Shown here piece after piece: positions 45,501 through 57,658 of a stretch of 64,000 nucleotides of DNA (its first letter is position 1; the number at the start of each line of letters is the position of its first letter). The position numbers and the translations under genes were made by a program. This DNA comes from Chrysoporthe austroafricana (Eukaryota; Ascomycota; Sordariomycetes; Diaporthales; Cryphonectriaceae). The notes under the pieces are model-generated. The model had not been told where the DNA came from, ran no database searches, and saw only the letters and a list, made by a program, of their open reading frames with translations. The stretch lies in assembly GCA_001051155.2 (NCBI GenBank), contig JYIP02000001.1, positions 3,782,001-3,846,000 of the forward strand. Direction: 5' to 3'.

Positions 45501-46749
45501 CGAGGATGCGCACGCTCTGGTTGCCCTGGCCCATATCATCGATGCTTACCATCTTGACCACCTTGGGCAGAGATGCCTGCATAATATCCTCGATCTCGTC
45601 GATCAGCGATGAGAACAGATCCGGATTGACGAGCGGCCAGATCGAAGCGAGGAGACTGTTGAACCACTGCACCGACTCCGGAAGCTCCGTGTCCGAGTCC
45701 AGGATGGCCTTCTCCTCGCGCCGTGACGTCTCCCAAGTCTCGTCCTCGACAATGTCAGTGACCTTCTTCGACAGCCATTGCCCCATGCCCCATGCCGTGC
45801 CGAGCGTGACGGATGTGAGGCTCAGCATGCTCATTATGGTCGAGAACGACGGGATACCCCGGTCCTGGCTGGACCACGAGGAGAAAAGAAACGGCAACGT
45901 CGCGACGACACCAATCACAGCGAGCCCGGTTGTCATGGTGCGCTGATAGGCTCCCGCAAGCTCCCTCTTGAGGGTCCCGAACTCGGGCGGTGGGAATAGC
46001 CTCTGAATACCATTAAAGCCGCGCTGGATCATCTCCTGCTCCTCCTGCAACTGTTCCTTGGACTTGCTCGCGCCCTGCGGCCCCGTGGCGGTGGTGTGGT
46101 GCTCGCCTGGCTCGGGCTCGTTCTCCGGCGCCGACGCGAGGTCCTTGTCCGTCTGGTCGTGGATCACAAGAGGTAGATGCGTAACCGGATCCGTCACCTC
46201 ACGCCCGCCGGTGGGTCGGGATGCCTTCTTCATAGCCTTGCGCTTTGCCTTTGGGTCGGCCATGGAGGCGACATGTTCGGTGGCGGATTTCTCTGGCTGC
46301 TGGCCATCCTTACCGTCTTGCTGAGGCTGTCCGTCTTTCCGAGGCTCTCCATCTTGCTGCTGCTGTCCATCCCGCTGCTGCTGGGTATCCTGCCTCAACC
46401 CATCCTCGACGGAATTAGGCTCATTGGGCTGCTGTTGAGCACCCGCGCCGTGCGCCTGCTGGCCAGGGCTCACAACATAGTGCCTGTTCGTGGCCGGATA
46501 CGGCTCGTGGCGGTGCTCCGCCTCGTCCTCGCCCCGGAAGATCTTCTTGACGGAGTCGAACGCCCTCCTCGGCCTGGACTCGTCCTCGGGCCCCTCCTGC
46601 GCCTCCTCCGTCTCCTGCAGCTGGTCCTGGAGCCGGCGCCTGTGCTCCCTGTAGCTCTGAATGGTGGGGATCGGGTGTTTGCCCGAGTGAGGCTTGGTGT
46701 AGGACCTGCGTTCTGCCTCGTCGTCGAAGTTCTCTTGTGTACCGGCCAT
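42591..46749 (-). CDS. SMP-C2 lipid-transfer/membrane-contact protein (Mug190/tricalbin-like)
   Basis: Two minus-strand exons (45067-46749 and 42591-45008), joined at a phase-0 GTGAGT/CCCAG intron of 58 nt, give 1366 residues; two long open frames here are therefore one gene. I use ATG 46749; the frame opens two codons earlier only at a GTG. The N-terminus is hydrophilic with an imperfect QQ-D-G-(K/Q) repeat (about 120-150). Two hydrophobic segments (about 272-292 and 300-325) resemble the ER hairpin of extended synaptotagmins. An SMP lipid-binding domain follows (about 350-620), split by the intron, then at least two C2 domains (about 655-780 and 870-1030), and a Ser/Asp/Glu-rich tail. Such proteins tether ER to other membranes and transfer lipids; S. 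pombe Mug190 is a likely relative by architecture. The C2 calcium-ligand pattern was not checked residue by residue. Confidence 0.85.
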
Positions 46750-47649
46750 GTTCACTTTCCCGCCTGGGAGAAGTTACCAGTCAACCACTGGGTTAGTTCA
46801 TAGCACGGAGCTAGTCAACACGAGGCCGACTAGTAGGACCACCTGTTTTTGTTTGAGCAACGAGCGGATAGTTTCCGTGGACAGAAGTAAAAAATGGCCA
46901 GGGGAGAACCGTACACGCCACGATTTACAACTGCCAGCTCCCCAGGCTAATTCCACCTCGAGCTGTGACCAGCCGGGCGGGTATGACGAACTCGCTCCAG
47001 GGGTTGCGGCAGCAGGATGAGGTCATACTAGTACCCGCGCAGCAGCCTCGACACACCGCAACGGCCCGCCCTGGCCTGTGGACTTGTGCTTGACTCTGGA
47101 GCCATGTCCTATGCATTCGTCAACATCCGACTATTACCACATAATTGGTGGGCCCCTGAGGGCGATCTCGAATCAGGAACTTGATTTTTACTGGTATCCA
47201 TCGCGACAGCCTGTCCTTCTAAATTTAGTTGCGTCTGTCACACTGCCCAATGACCCGCGTCGTCAATAGCTAGCTCATGGGCTGCAGGTGTTGAGCTGTC
47301 GAACTTTCTTTGGTGGAGTGTGGTGGAGCCCTTATGCTCAACGGTTTCGACGGCGCTAGAGCTTTCGTGCTATAGATCGTGCTTAACCTGAAAATCATTA
47401 GGGGTACTCGCAACCTCACACGGGCACCCCTGGAACTCTAATTGTACGAGGGCGGTCGCGAGACCATAGTATTTAGCAATCCATCTACCCATTCTAGAGC
47501 TGCGGCATTTACAACCACATGAGACTCGCTTACACAAGTGGTCTTGTAAGAAGTGACAAAGCTATGCTATACCCATCAGATGTATACTCAAGTGATCGAT
47601 TGTACATGTGTACGGTCCTCATACTTATGCTCCAGAACAAAACTGGTGC
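46750..47649. other. Intergenic between two minus-strand genes
   Basis: This 0.9 kb holds the SMP-C2 upstream region and the ASCH gene 3' UTR. No further gene was recognised. Confidence 0.45.
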
Positions 47650-50600
47650 CTACTCCCCTTCTGAGTCCCAAACAACCTCGCCCTGCGTAGGCGGAAGTCG
47701 GATCCTCGAGTCATCCATGAGACTGTCATGCTCGTCTCCAAGGCCCTGCGAGGAGCGCAATAGCATCCCGAGTCCCAAAGATGACTGCGTATGAACATCA
47801 TTCTTCTCGCTGCCGGTCCGCGCCTGGGCCTGACTGTCGTCGACGAACATCATGTCTTCGGGCAGGCTCGGCAGGCTACTCGATCTCTCAATCTGAGGAC
47901 GTCTCGTGGGGGAGGGATCTTGTGTTGAGCACTGCTGGGAGGGCAGGTGTTGGGGCGGGCTTGCTGCGCTGACCGTGGTGGCTTGTGAGGGGCGGACAGT
48001 GGATTTGACGATGTGTTGCGATTGAGACCCCGAGTGTCTCATCGTTGGCGGGCTGTCGTCAATCTGGAGGACACTTCCCTGCGAACAACTTGGCGGCGCT
48101 TCGGGCTTAGCAAAGGCAACATGCCTCTGAGAACTGGGCACCCGTCGAAGGGGAGTGGACGTGACATGGCCTCGCGCCTCTGCGTCCTGGCTAGATGCGA
48201 CAACGGCCATGTTATTCTCGTCCGCGTCCGCGTGAGCCTGTGGTCGGTGCTGCGGCGAGGAGGGTAGCCCCCTCGTTAACTGTGTCGCTCCCTCAATATC
48301 ACCCCTCAGCTGCTGCGCCAGCTCCTGACTGATCGTCACACCACCCTGGCTCAACTCTGCCTCCCCCTCTCCCTCATGTTCACGCTCCTCGAAAAGTGCA
48401 CACCTCAAGTTCCCCATCAACTCGCCCAGTACCGCGGGCGGCACATACTTGAACTTCTGGGGTGCTTGTTCCACCCAGCCGTTCTCTTTCATCCTCTCCA
48501 GCGAGACCGGGTTGTTCAGCTGATACACTTGCTGCAGCTCATACGCATACTTTCTGCCCTTGCCTTTGTTGAATGCCTTGTTACCAATACCAGTGTCAGC
48601 GGCGGAGATCTCGCCGGGGAGCTTGTACCCGCTGATCAAGGCCATGTACTTGAGCTCGCACACAGGACGAGTGATGTAGATCCAGATACGCGCGACCTGG
48701 TGGAGGCGGAAGTCGCGGAATTCATGCGTCTTGGTGCCGTTGATAATTTTCTCAACGTGCTCCGGATGAATGGACACAATGACGTCTGAACGGTCAGTCT
48801 GTGGTGGCATTTGGCGGATGATTTCAAAGGGTACACGCTGGGACTCGAAGGCTTGGGACCTGTAGCCAAATTGCGAGACTGACGGCATCGCTGGTGAGGT
48901 CTTCTGCGGCGAGGATAGAGGCGTCTCCTTCTCCACGGCGCTGGAACTACTAGGCCGTCGTCGTGGCCGAGTTGGTGTCTCGGGCTCCGTCTCATCTTCT
49001 TCGGTAGGAGGCTCGGGTGTAGATCGTCGATGCGAGGCAAGATGTGAAGGCGACGCTTGTGTTGCAGTCTGTCGGACAGAAGGTGCCGGCGTCCCAGATC
49101 TTACCGCGTCAAACTCGGTGGCTCCAGCAGAGCCTCCAGAGCGACTCCTGTTTTCCAGTGTATGTGACGTAGGCTCCTCCGAGAGCCTACGCTTAGTATT
49201 GAAATTCGTGACCCCCGTAGAGTGATCCTCGGCGGCCGAACTCTCGTGTGCTTCTTGATGCGGTGATGTCCGCTGTGGGGCGTTCTCTTTTACTAACTGG
49301 TCGGCAGTCTCGGCGTCGTGGACACTGGACTCTTCGATGACCTGACTAGATAGTCGAGGATACTGTGTAGGCGTGCTGATTTCTTCAACAAGCTGGTCGG
49401 GCCACCGAGTAGCTGGCGTGGGTGTGCCAGCCGGTTCGAGTTCAGCATCGTCGTCATCTTCGAAAATCTCAAACTCCTCATCCGAGTCTGAAATGACCTC
49501 GTCCTCCCGTCTAGACGATTCTTGCGATACTTCGTCTCCATCCTGACCGCCCAACTCAGAATGCAGCTCACCCAACTCAAGGCTGACATCTGCAAAATGA
49601 ATCTCCTTCAACGGCGTCCGCTTGACCTTCTGACTTTGACTCGGACCGCCGTTACTCTTCCCCTCCGGCGATGCCTCTATCCGACTTGGCTCCAATCCGC
49701 CATTGACTGTGCTCCATGAATCCGGCACCTCACTCCTCTCCCTCCGAATCTTCCGTGGTACACGCCCACTAGCACTCGGCGTCGGCGCTTCCAAATTCGT
49801 CGACTTCTCCTTAAGTGGTGTGCGGTCCACGCCTTGGTTCAGAGGCGACCAGTACCGATGTCCTATATCGAGGTTTGGTGTGAAGGGTGAGGGCTGCGAG
49901 GAGGGGATCTCGGCGCGGACAAGTCGTCCTGGTGTTACCGGGGCGAAAGGAGTGGTTGTGCCTTGCGGTTTAAGAGGCACGGCCTGCTCTTCTTGACGTC
50001 GTGTAAGATCTTCGTGAACTGGCGGCGGTGAGGGTCGTTTCCTCTTCTTCGACTGAGGTGTAGTGTCGTAGGTGTCTTGTCTCTCTCCCGCCCCTGCGTC
50101 GAGATCAGGAACAGTCAGGCCAAAGCCGATGCCGCCAAATTCGTCCTCCGAATCAGCCACCACCATCCCGGAGAGCTCACTTTCATCACCATCCTCCCCA
50201 GACTGCCTCCAAGAGGGCATCTGCGTTAAAGTCTGCGTATAAAACCTGGAGCTGGACACTTCCTCATCCTCCTTATCGTCATCATCTCTCTCGCGCTCCA
50301 ATTCAAGATCACCTGTCGTCTTTCTCCTCTTGCGTCCCCTGTTGGGGGGCTTCACATCTTTCACCTTCTTGTTCTTTCCTGTCATTGCCGCCTTCTTCTT
50401 CGTTGCCGAAGGCTCTAGGGGCGGCAAAGTGCCATCCTGCTCTTCCTCGTCACCCAGCCCGGTCAGGTCCACCAACGACCCCGCGCCCGAGGCGTCGTCG
50501 TCCATGCCGTCGTCTTCAGGGAAGGTACTCGGCACCCAGCCAATCTGCGTGAGCGTCGACTGTGTCGGATCCTCCTTCTTGCTCCCACTCCGTCTCGCGG

Positions 50601-50904
50601 CAGTCAGCGATGCGGGTAGGCTGTGCCTCGCCGTCTTCTGCCGCACCGTCTTCCGCCTGGCGGGGAACCTCGCCTGTTCGAGTTCAGGTGCGGGTGGTGT
50701 TTTGCGGTAGACTTTCTCCTTCGAGCTCCTACTCCTCTTCGCCCTCGTCCCTGCAGCCGAAGTCGAGGGGATGAGTTCTACGTTGTCGTTCGGGCTCGAG
50801 TCGATCGCGACCTGACTGTGCTGCGCAGTCGCAGCGGCCTCGTTCGAGGCGCGCGAGGAACGCGTCGTCGGTACCATCTTCGCGACACCTCTCATATCCT
50901 TCAT
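47650..50904 (-). CDS. Large disordered protein with ASCH/PUA-like domain
   Basis: A single minus-strand exon; the frame is open from 50955 but the first ATG is 50904 (MKDMRGVAK), giving 1084 residues. Most of the protein is low-complexity, rich in Ser, Pro, Glu and basic stretches (KRSRSSKEKVYRK, NRGRKRRKT), so nuclear localisation is likely. The only folded region visible is at about 705-835: DVIVSIHPEHVEKIINGTKTHEFRDF-, ARIWIYITRPVCELKYMALISGYKLPGEI-, ending KFKYVPPAVLGELMGNL. This has the SIxPxxxxxIxxGxKxxExR start and xIYxTxPV strand of the ASCH superfamily (PUA-like, nucleic-acid or modified-base binding). Two short repeated motifs (STLTQIGWVPS and TQTLTQMPSW) occur near residues 120 and 230. 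Two ACGCG boxes lie 200-220 nt upstream. Function is unknown. Confidence 0.75.
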   Translation of the reverse strand: MKDMRGVAKMVPTTRSSRASNEAAATAQHSQVAIDSSPNDNVELIPSTSAAGTRAKRSRSSKEKVYRKTPPAPELEQARFPARRKTVRQKTARHSLPASLTAARRSGSKKEDPTQSTLTQIGWVPSTFPEDDGMDDDASGAGSLVDLTGLGDEEEQDGTLPPLEPSATKKKAAMTGKNKKVKDVKPPNRGRKRRKTTGDLELERERDDDDKEDEEVSSSRFYTQTLTQMPSWRQSGEDGDESELSGMVVADSEDEFGGIGFGLTVPDLDAGAGERQDTYDTTPQSKKRKRPSPPPVHEDLTRRQEEQAVPLKPQGTTTPFAPVTPGRLVRAEIPSSQPSPFTPNLDIGHRYWSPLNQGVDRTPLKEKSTNLEAPTPSASGRVPRKIRRERSEVPDSWSTVNGGLEPSRIEASPEGKSNGGPSQSQKVKRTPLKEIHFADVSLELGELHSELGGQDGDEVSQESSRREDEVISDSDEEFEIFEDDDDAELEPAGTPTPATRWPDQLVEEISTPTQYPRLSSQVIEESSVHDAETADQLVKENAPQRTSPHQEAHESSAAEDHSTGVTNFNTKRRLSEEPTSHTLENRSRSGGSAGATEFDAVRSGTPAPSVRQTATQASPSHLASHRRSTPEPPTEEDETEPETPTRPRRRPSSSSAVEKETPLSSPQKTSPAMPSVSQFGYRSQAFESQRVPFEIIRQMPPQTDRSDVIVSIHPEHVEKIINGTKTHEFRDFRLHQVARIWIYITRPVCELKYMALISGYKLPGEISAADTGIGNKAFNKGKGRKYAYELQQVYQLNNPVSLERMKENGWVEQAPQKFKYVPPAVLGELMGNLRCALFEEREHEGEGEAELSQGGVTISQELAQQLRGDIEGATQLTRGLPSSPQHRPQAHADADENNMAVVASSQDAEARGHVTSTPLRRVPSSQRHVAFAKPEAPPSCSQGSVLQIDDSPPTMRHSGSQSQHIVKSTVRPSQATTVSAASPPQHLPSQQCSTQDPSPTRRPQIERSSSLPSLPEDMMFVDDSQAQARTGSEKNDVHTQSSLGLGMLLRSSQGLGDEHDSLMDDSRIRLPPTQGEVVWDSEGE

Positions 50905-51775
50905 GAACGGATCGCGCTGTTGCTCGTTCACGGTTGCGAGGGTCAATCTGTTCACGCGACTTTCTTTGATTTAGGCAGACATGGCAAAGACCACGAATAG
51001 GGAGGTCGGTGGGGAAGCATCCCAGGTCAGTGCTTCCAATTACGGCGGTGGTAGTGGACCCTGCGTTGCTGAGCGGGCACGTACTCAGTAGGGGCATCAT
51101 TAAGACACGCGAATTGAGACGCGTCGCCTGTAAATACCCCGGTAACAACCACTGTACCCTCCTGTAACAGGATGACATCAGTGGAGCTTATATAAGCATA
51201 TACGCATGGCCTAGAAGCCGCTAGTGCAATGATTTTCGAAACTTGCGCCGGGGAAAATGAGGCATTCGCACGTCCACGCAGCGAGATCAGTGAGGAATAT
51301 GAACAGTTAGGTGTCGGTCACTTCATTTCTCTCCATCGAGCTCGCTGCAGACGCTGCGTTGACAGCTCCAACGCTAAACATTTCACAAATTAATGCAATA
51401 GGACCTTCATAACGCCCGCTAACATCTCTGCAAACGTAACCTGGATTGACCAATTTATTCGCAATGGACGCCTCCGTGCCCTGCCACCATGGATGTAATT
51501 TACTCGCTCACCAACGGTCAAGACAGAAAGGACAAGAATTAAACATGATCACCCTCGTGCCCCCAGGCTCCCACGCAATCCATTTTTCCGTCCCCCAGTG
51601 CGTGCTGTTGACCCACCAAAACAAGAAGACCCTTCTGGTTACCTAGCAAGTGATCACCAAGCTCCGCTGAGGAGGTTGGCAGGCCGCGGGTGTCTTCGTC
51701 CGCTAGACCGTTTAGCGCTAATATGATGATGGAGGGGAGCAATGTAAGTGTGACTGTGCTCCTAAAATCATGCTT
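50905..51775. other. Intergenic with ASCH-gene upstream region
   Basis: The left part is the upstream region of the ASCH gene, with MCB-like sites at 51107-51124; the right part should be the UFD4-like 3' UTR. Only small shadow frames otherwise. Confidence 0.45.
51107..51124. promoter_or_regulatory. Two MCB-like ACGCG boxes
   Basis: ACGCGA at 51107-51112 and ACGCGT at 51119-51124, 12 nt start-to-start (about one helical turn), 203-220 nt upstream of the ASCH gene ATG. Paired ACGCGN sites are the arrangement recognised by MBF/DSC1 in yeasts. Confidence 0.35.
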
Positions 51776-54700
51776 TTATGAGAGATGGAAGGCGCCTTGG
51801 CCTTCCCTCATGGCAGTGTAGAGTTGCTTCTTCAGGGTGTTGATATCCGTGTAGTCGGGTAGCTTTAGATAGTTGACGCAGGTCATGACGCTGGGCAGGT
51901 AATCGTCCGAGCTGTAAGGACCCTCGCTGGGCTTGCAGACGACCGTGAACATGGGAGTCAGGCTCTTGAAACCTATGCGACTGTCAGCTTTGCATGTATC
52001 TGGAACACGAATAGAAATACTGACCTCCAATCGGTAGCTTGGGGCTGCCAGTGGTGAATTGGAGGAAGTCTCGTCGCTGCGGTGGCGTAAATTCGCTCAT
52101 CGTCTGCAGCAAGTTTCGCACGCTCTTGCTGTCCATATTGAAGCCGTGGTCCGCTTTGACAGAATCCATCAGGGCTGTTGTCTGTGTCAGTCTATGTCAC
52201 AAGTGCACAGGCCCGGAAGACTTACTAGCAAGGGACCAATCCTCATCAATGCGGCCGAAGAGGGTGCATAGCTCCTCAGGGGTGAAGGCGCTGAGGGCCT
52301 GGTATGGGAATACCTGAGAAAATCCAGTACGGAAGGCATCTACTTGTCGACGGACGCCGCTCCCCAGCGTCATATCGATCACTCGGTCGAGATACTGATC
52401 GACATTGTCAATGGTCAACATGACTTGTGATCCGTTTGGCACAAGCTCGATGTCGGCATAGCCAGGGAGTGTGAAATCAAGCGACAGATCCTCGATACGG
52501 ACGCCATTGTCGATGGTGATGTTCTGAATATCATTGACCTTTTGTGTTGCATTGCGGAAAGGGTCCACGGCGATTTCCTTCTTGGCCAATGCGAACTTCT
52601 TCACCAAGACCAAGGAACGTGCGAGTACTGGATCAACGAGTTTCATGGCTCCTAGGGATGGCCTGATGCCCGAGGACTCATCACCAATGCGGAAAAAGAT
52701 GGGGTTCAGGTTGATGTCAATGATGCGGGAGTCGATCATCGACCGTGCCACAAATTTGCCGAGAGTCCTAAAGAGCTGCAAGACACGCTCCCCACTGGTG
52801 CTCGAGAATCCATCCTCACCATAGGGTCGAGGGAAGAGACCATTGGGCGCAGAGACATATTCGTCTGGGTCAGAGTGTGACCCGTCGGCGTCTCGCCACA
52901 TCTTGAGCTTCTTCGTGGCGAACTCCTTCGACACAGTAGAGTAGAACTCCAGGGTGGGACCGAGACCGGTACCGACTTCTTCGAAATATTCAACCTCCAG
53001 GATGCTCTGCGAGCTACCATATAGATCCATGACCTTCAAGGCTGACTCGAGAATCTTGGAACGCGAAATACGCACCTTCTGCCGCTGAAGCCGTCCCAGG
53101 AATGGGCGGTCATCGCGGTGCCGACGGGAGTCATCCTGCGGCTGCGCGTTTTGCCAACGATTCATAGAGCGGGCGTACCCGAACGAAGTCGACTGCAAGA
53201 ACAAGTGCCTCGTCTCGAATGGAAAGAGGAAGGGATAGAGACGAGCCAGGTCCTCACTCCAACTCGGTAAACAGTTGCTGGCGACGATCAACGGTTCCTC
53301 CAACTGCCGGTTGAGCTTGGCAGTGAGCTTGGTGTTGACGAATTGCGACAAGGGCTCGATGTTCAGCTTCAAGGTGGCCTTGTTCTCTACAATAACATCG
53401 TCAATGTTGGCATTGAGGTTGTGCAGGATCTTCAACAGGCGCAGGATAGATGCGGTCGTCGGGTGCTTGGCAAGTGAAGCAGGCGCGTTTCCATCACCGG
53501 ACTCATTATCATCGCTGGAAGTTGAGAGAAAGGATAGTGTCTCAGCCGGTGGCGGACCCGGGACGCGACGAATCTTGATTTCGTGGGTCTGTGCCCAGAC
53601 ATTGCGGATAGAGAAGTCGCCGGATCCCATCTTCTGCACAGCGCGGTAGATGGTTGTTTCATTGCTCACAACCCTGCCCTGGTGGCTAAATTCCAGGTGC
53701 CAGTCTTGGGGGACAGACTGGATCGCAGCGGCATAGGACATGGGCCGAGATGAAGACGAAGGTGAGTTCATTAAAGCGTTGGCAAGGAGGCTCGAGCGGT
53801 GGGCCATACTGCTGCTACCACTGCCTGAAGACGGGGTGGGGACGCGAGTGCCATCTTCCTTTCGCGCGGTGATCTTGTTGCCAGTCACCTCGAGATTGAC
53901 AGCGGAGGGGTCCGGCGTAGGAGCATCATCCATGTCCTCGTCGAGGATGGCATCCAGAGCACTGTGGTCACCGGAGTCTTCGTCTTCGTCGATGTGTTTC
54001 TCGTCTGCACACTCGAGCGTGTTCTCAAGGTCATCTTCCTCTTCAGGCGGGGCCCGGCTTGGCTGTGGTGGGTCTGTCGCTACTGCATTCCGTCGACTGG
54101 ACCGCCGCAACACGACCTTGGCCCCAGCAGCAGATGAGGTAGCTTCCGGAGTACTTGGCGTGTCCGCTGTCTGGTTGGACCGAGCCTTCGCCTTGCGTGA
54201 AGATCGAGAGCTGGATGCCGCAGGTGGAGCCGGTGGTGGGGGAGTAGTACCGCCCATGGCAGGTGGCAGGCGTGAAGGGAGACGAGCGGATCCACCAGGA
54301 GGAGTACTTGCACCGAATGGAAATGCCCCTCCTGCCATTGCTGCCAACGCTCTAGTAAGGCTGTCTCGGCCTCCTCTCGGGGGTCGAGGACGGTCAGATA
54401 GGCTGATCCGAGGCCGCAGGTAGTCTTCTAGAGACTTGAAGGTCGCGATCGCGTGAATGGACACCATAATATTCCTGTACACCCTCGGAATGTCGGAGTC
54501 CTCATCAGCAGTGAGCTTGAGACGGATCTGCTTTGCCAACATCGATGCGGGGTTGCTGCGGTGGCTGTCCCCGTGGGAGTTGCTCGAGACAGTGAAAACC
54601 TCAAAGTGCTCAGAACGGCTGAGCAGGTCCTGGAGCTTATGCACCATCATGCTGAAGGGGGTAGCAGGGGAGTCCGCGGTAGCGGTCTTTGGCTTGGACT

Positions 54701-57658
54701 TGACAGTATAACCCATGAACACTTCGATGAAGGCGGCTTGAGCCGCCATTGCGAGGTCTTCGTCAGGGTTGCTGAACACCTGCTCTAAGACTCGGACGAT
54801 ACCCGAGTCCAGGAGCTCTGCACTGGTGGCGCTCTCAAAGAGATCAGAGTCAAAATAGCTCGCCAACTTCGTAAAAAGCTTCTTGCCGTTGCCGCTCGCA
54901 ACGCTGGGCGAAGAAGTGGGGCGGAGGTAGAAGGTCTCTATGTCGTTGGCCAGCTTGGACAAGTCGTTCAGAATCTTGATAGCCTTCTTCTTCATGGACT
55001 TCGCATTCTTCTCCGTCTCATGCGTATCCAAGAACTCCTTCGCTGCCGTATGAATCCTCGATCGCAAGAGTTGATTCTCGGTGAATGGTGGCGGCGGGGG
55101 CGGGGCGTCAAGAGACATAGTCGAGCCGCCAGAGCTGCCGGGAGACCCTGACATAACCCGGGCAGGAGCTTCGTGTTCATTCTCCTCGTCCTCTTCATCT
55201 TCGTTATCATCATCACGCTCGCCATCCGAAGAGTGATGCGATCGTTCATCGTCTTCATCATCTTCGTCAGGTTCGTGGGCGTCATCTCCGTCTGAAGAAT
55301 CCTCCTCAGTGGATCGGTCTGCAGACCCAACCGAGGAGCGACGAGACAAGCGCTCCATTCCACTAGTGACCGTCTTGGCGTCAGATTCTGTCTCGCTGGC
55401 CAGCCTGGCGATTTCCGTGATGACACCCTCTCTGTAGAGTTGATACTGGTAGATGCTGCCGAGTCTGCTCATCAAGAGATCGGTAGCCTCAAGAGCTGCT
55501 GCGACCAGGGTGAGATCATCTTTCTGAGAGACAATAGACGCCAAGAAGGATGCGTACGGTACTGGCGCCAAGGCTTCCGTGAGAATGTCGACGTCCAGGT
55601 TGTACAGCATCTTAAGCTGAGCAAGCAGGACCTTTTGGCGCACAGTCAGATTCACGGTGCTGGAGAAAGCATCCGTCAGAGTAGGGAAGAGAATCAACGC
55701 AAATCGTCGCACTTCATTCTTGCAACCCTCCAGCAGCTGGACACGCTTCTCGTCAGAAGTTCTCCGGCGCGGCGGTGATGAGCCGATGCTCGCTTCGCCG
55801 GCAGCTGCGTCTGTGAAGCCACCCTTGGTCGGGTCGGCAGCGCCGGCCGGAAGCTTGGGAAGGAGCTCACACACAACGTTGAGAGCCTCAATGATCTGCT
55901 CCCGCGGCCGATGAATGAGTGCTTGCATGATAAGCACGCTGTCGAGCTTTGACGCGACATCGTCAGTTCCATCAGGCGGGGAGACGCCCGTCAAGACCTG
56001 ATATAGGGTCTCCACCACGTTCATCTTCATCAACTCCACAGACAGCCTAGGACTCGCCTTTGCAGTAGATGCCAAGACGCGCAGGAACTGGGTGTGGATG
56101 CTGGGTCCGATAAGGTTCGTACTGCCGGGCAGAAGGAGCCGCAGAATGGAGGAGAGGAGATCCTCGCTGACCAGGGCTTCCAGCTTGCTGGGAGTGTGAC
56201 GCCAGGTATCCACGATGCGAGAAACGCAGATGGAAGCCTGCTCCACGACCCGCGGGTCATTATTCTTGAGCACGTCTCGTAGAATTCGCATGGCATCCTT
56301 GACGACATTGAAGTAGTCGTGTGGCAGGTTACGGCAACAGTTTGCAGCGGTCGTCACGGCGGTGCGCTGAGTGCTCATGGGAAAGAAGTCGAGATACTCC
56401 AGACAGGCTGCAAGACCACCCTCCTTGACAATGGAGGCAGGATACTCGGCGGAGACCTTCTCGAGGGTGCTCAATGCCTGCTCAGCCAGATCAATAAATT
56501 GAATGTCCCGCAGCTTCTCACACAATACGGGCACAGCACCGGCGTAGACAACGTTCGTCACGCTGGAGGGCAGGGCCTCCATCAGGTTGGCCAGACAGCG
56601 GCAGGCCAGCAGCATGGTCTCAGGGTTGGCCTCCGTGAATTCGTCAGGCTTCATTAGGGAGACCAGCTCTCGGACGAAGGAGTCTGTCGAGAAGTGACCC
56701 TGAAGATTATCCTCGTTGGAGATCAGAAGGATCTCAGACAGCTCATTCAGCGCCACCAGATGCAGCGTCGGGTCATCCTTCTGACGCAGGTTGGATAGGA
56801 TATCTCGTAGGCGGGCGTTCATGCCCGACATCATGCCTGTCAAGGCCGCGAGGGTGGAGGACAAGCCGCCAGGTGGGCCGAAACCGCCAAACACATCGTC
56901 ATCCTCGCCATCGTCGCCGTCTTCGTCATCTGGATAGCGGCGGTGCGAATCGTCCTCCTGGCCATCACTATCTTCGCCATGGTAGTCTTCGTTGGGTGGA
57001 GGAGGGCGGGCGGCAGACGTCTTCTCGTTGTCGTCGGTGCCAGTCATGGGCGTGTCCTCGTCGGGGTTGTTGGACTTCCTCCGAGGTCGCCTGGAGGAAG
57101 ATGTGGAAGCTGCAGCTGCAGAGGGGACGGTGGTGTCAGCTGAGGCTATCTCGGCCCCGACCCCGGGCTCCTGGAGCTCACCTGAGGCATTCTTCTTGTT
57201 GCGGCTAGATTTCCGACTGGACGAGGCAGAAGGTGCATTTTCTGGGGGTGGTATGGATGGACCTGCAGCAGATCTGAAAAGATTCAGCTCGTGACCGGGA
57301 AGAACCAGGCGTTGGGGGGATGCCCTCACTCTGGACTTGACATAGTCGTAGCTTGTTTGCCCTTCCTCTTCCTAAGAGAGTACGCCGGCTGCTGAGGCTG
57401 AGATCGGGGTGTCGGGGCGGGGTCTGGACGAGGCTGTTCTGACGCCTTTGCTCGCTTAGTACGGCGTCCAGAGGGGTTGTTCTCGGTAGCGTCCCCCAAG
57501 TTGCCGCTCTCGCTAGGTTTGCGCTTCCTCGAGGGCGGTTCAGCGGATGCAGGGGCGGCGGGAAGTTCTGGTGGGGGGCCAGAAGATGCACCAGCAGCAC
57601 GAGAGGACCTGGCCGCCTGGCGAGCAGAGGAACGGGTGGTTGGCCTGTTAGAAGACAT
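51776..57658 (-). CDS. ufd4: HECT-type E3 ubiquitin ligase, UFD4/TRIP12-like
   Basis: Four minus-strand exons (57330-57658, 52226-57273, 52025-52174, 51776-51972) join in frame to 1907 residues. The N-terminus is low-complexity and basic (SSNRPTTRSS start). Armadillo/HEAT-like repeats span about 250-700 (LVALNELSEILLISNED, LLACRCLANLMEALP). A long acidic stretch follows (about 770-820), then further repeats and Ser/Pro linkers. The HECT domain occupies about 1500-1907, with VEYFEEVGTGLGPTLEFY at its start and the catalytic loop LPSVMTCVNYLKLPDY, giving active-site Cys1874; the C-terminus GAFHLS is near the end as in the family. Introns fall only near the two ends, as often for fungal UFD4. 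The family marks ubiquitin-fusion and N-degron substrates for proteasomal degradation. Confidence 0.94.
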
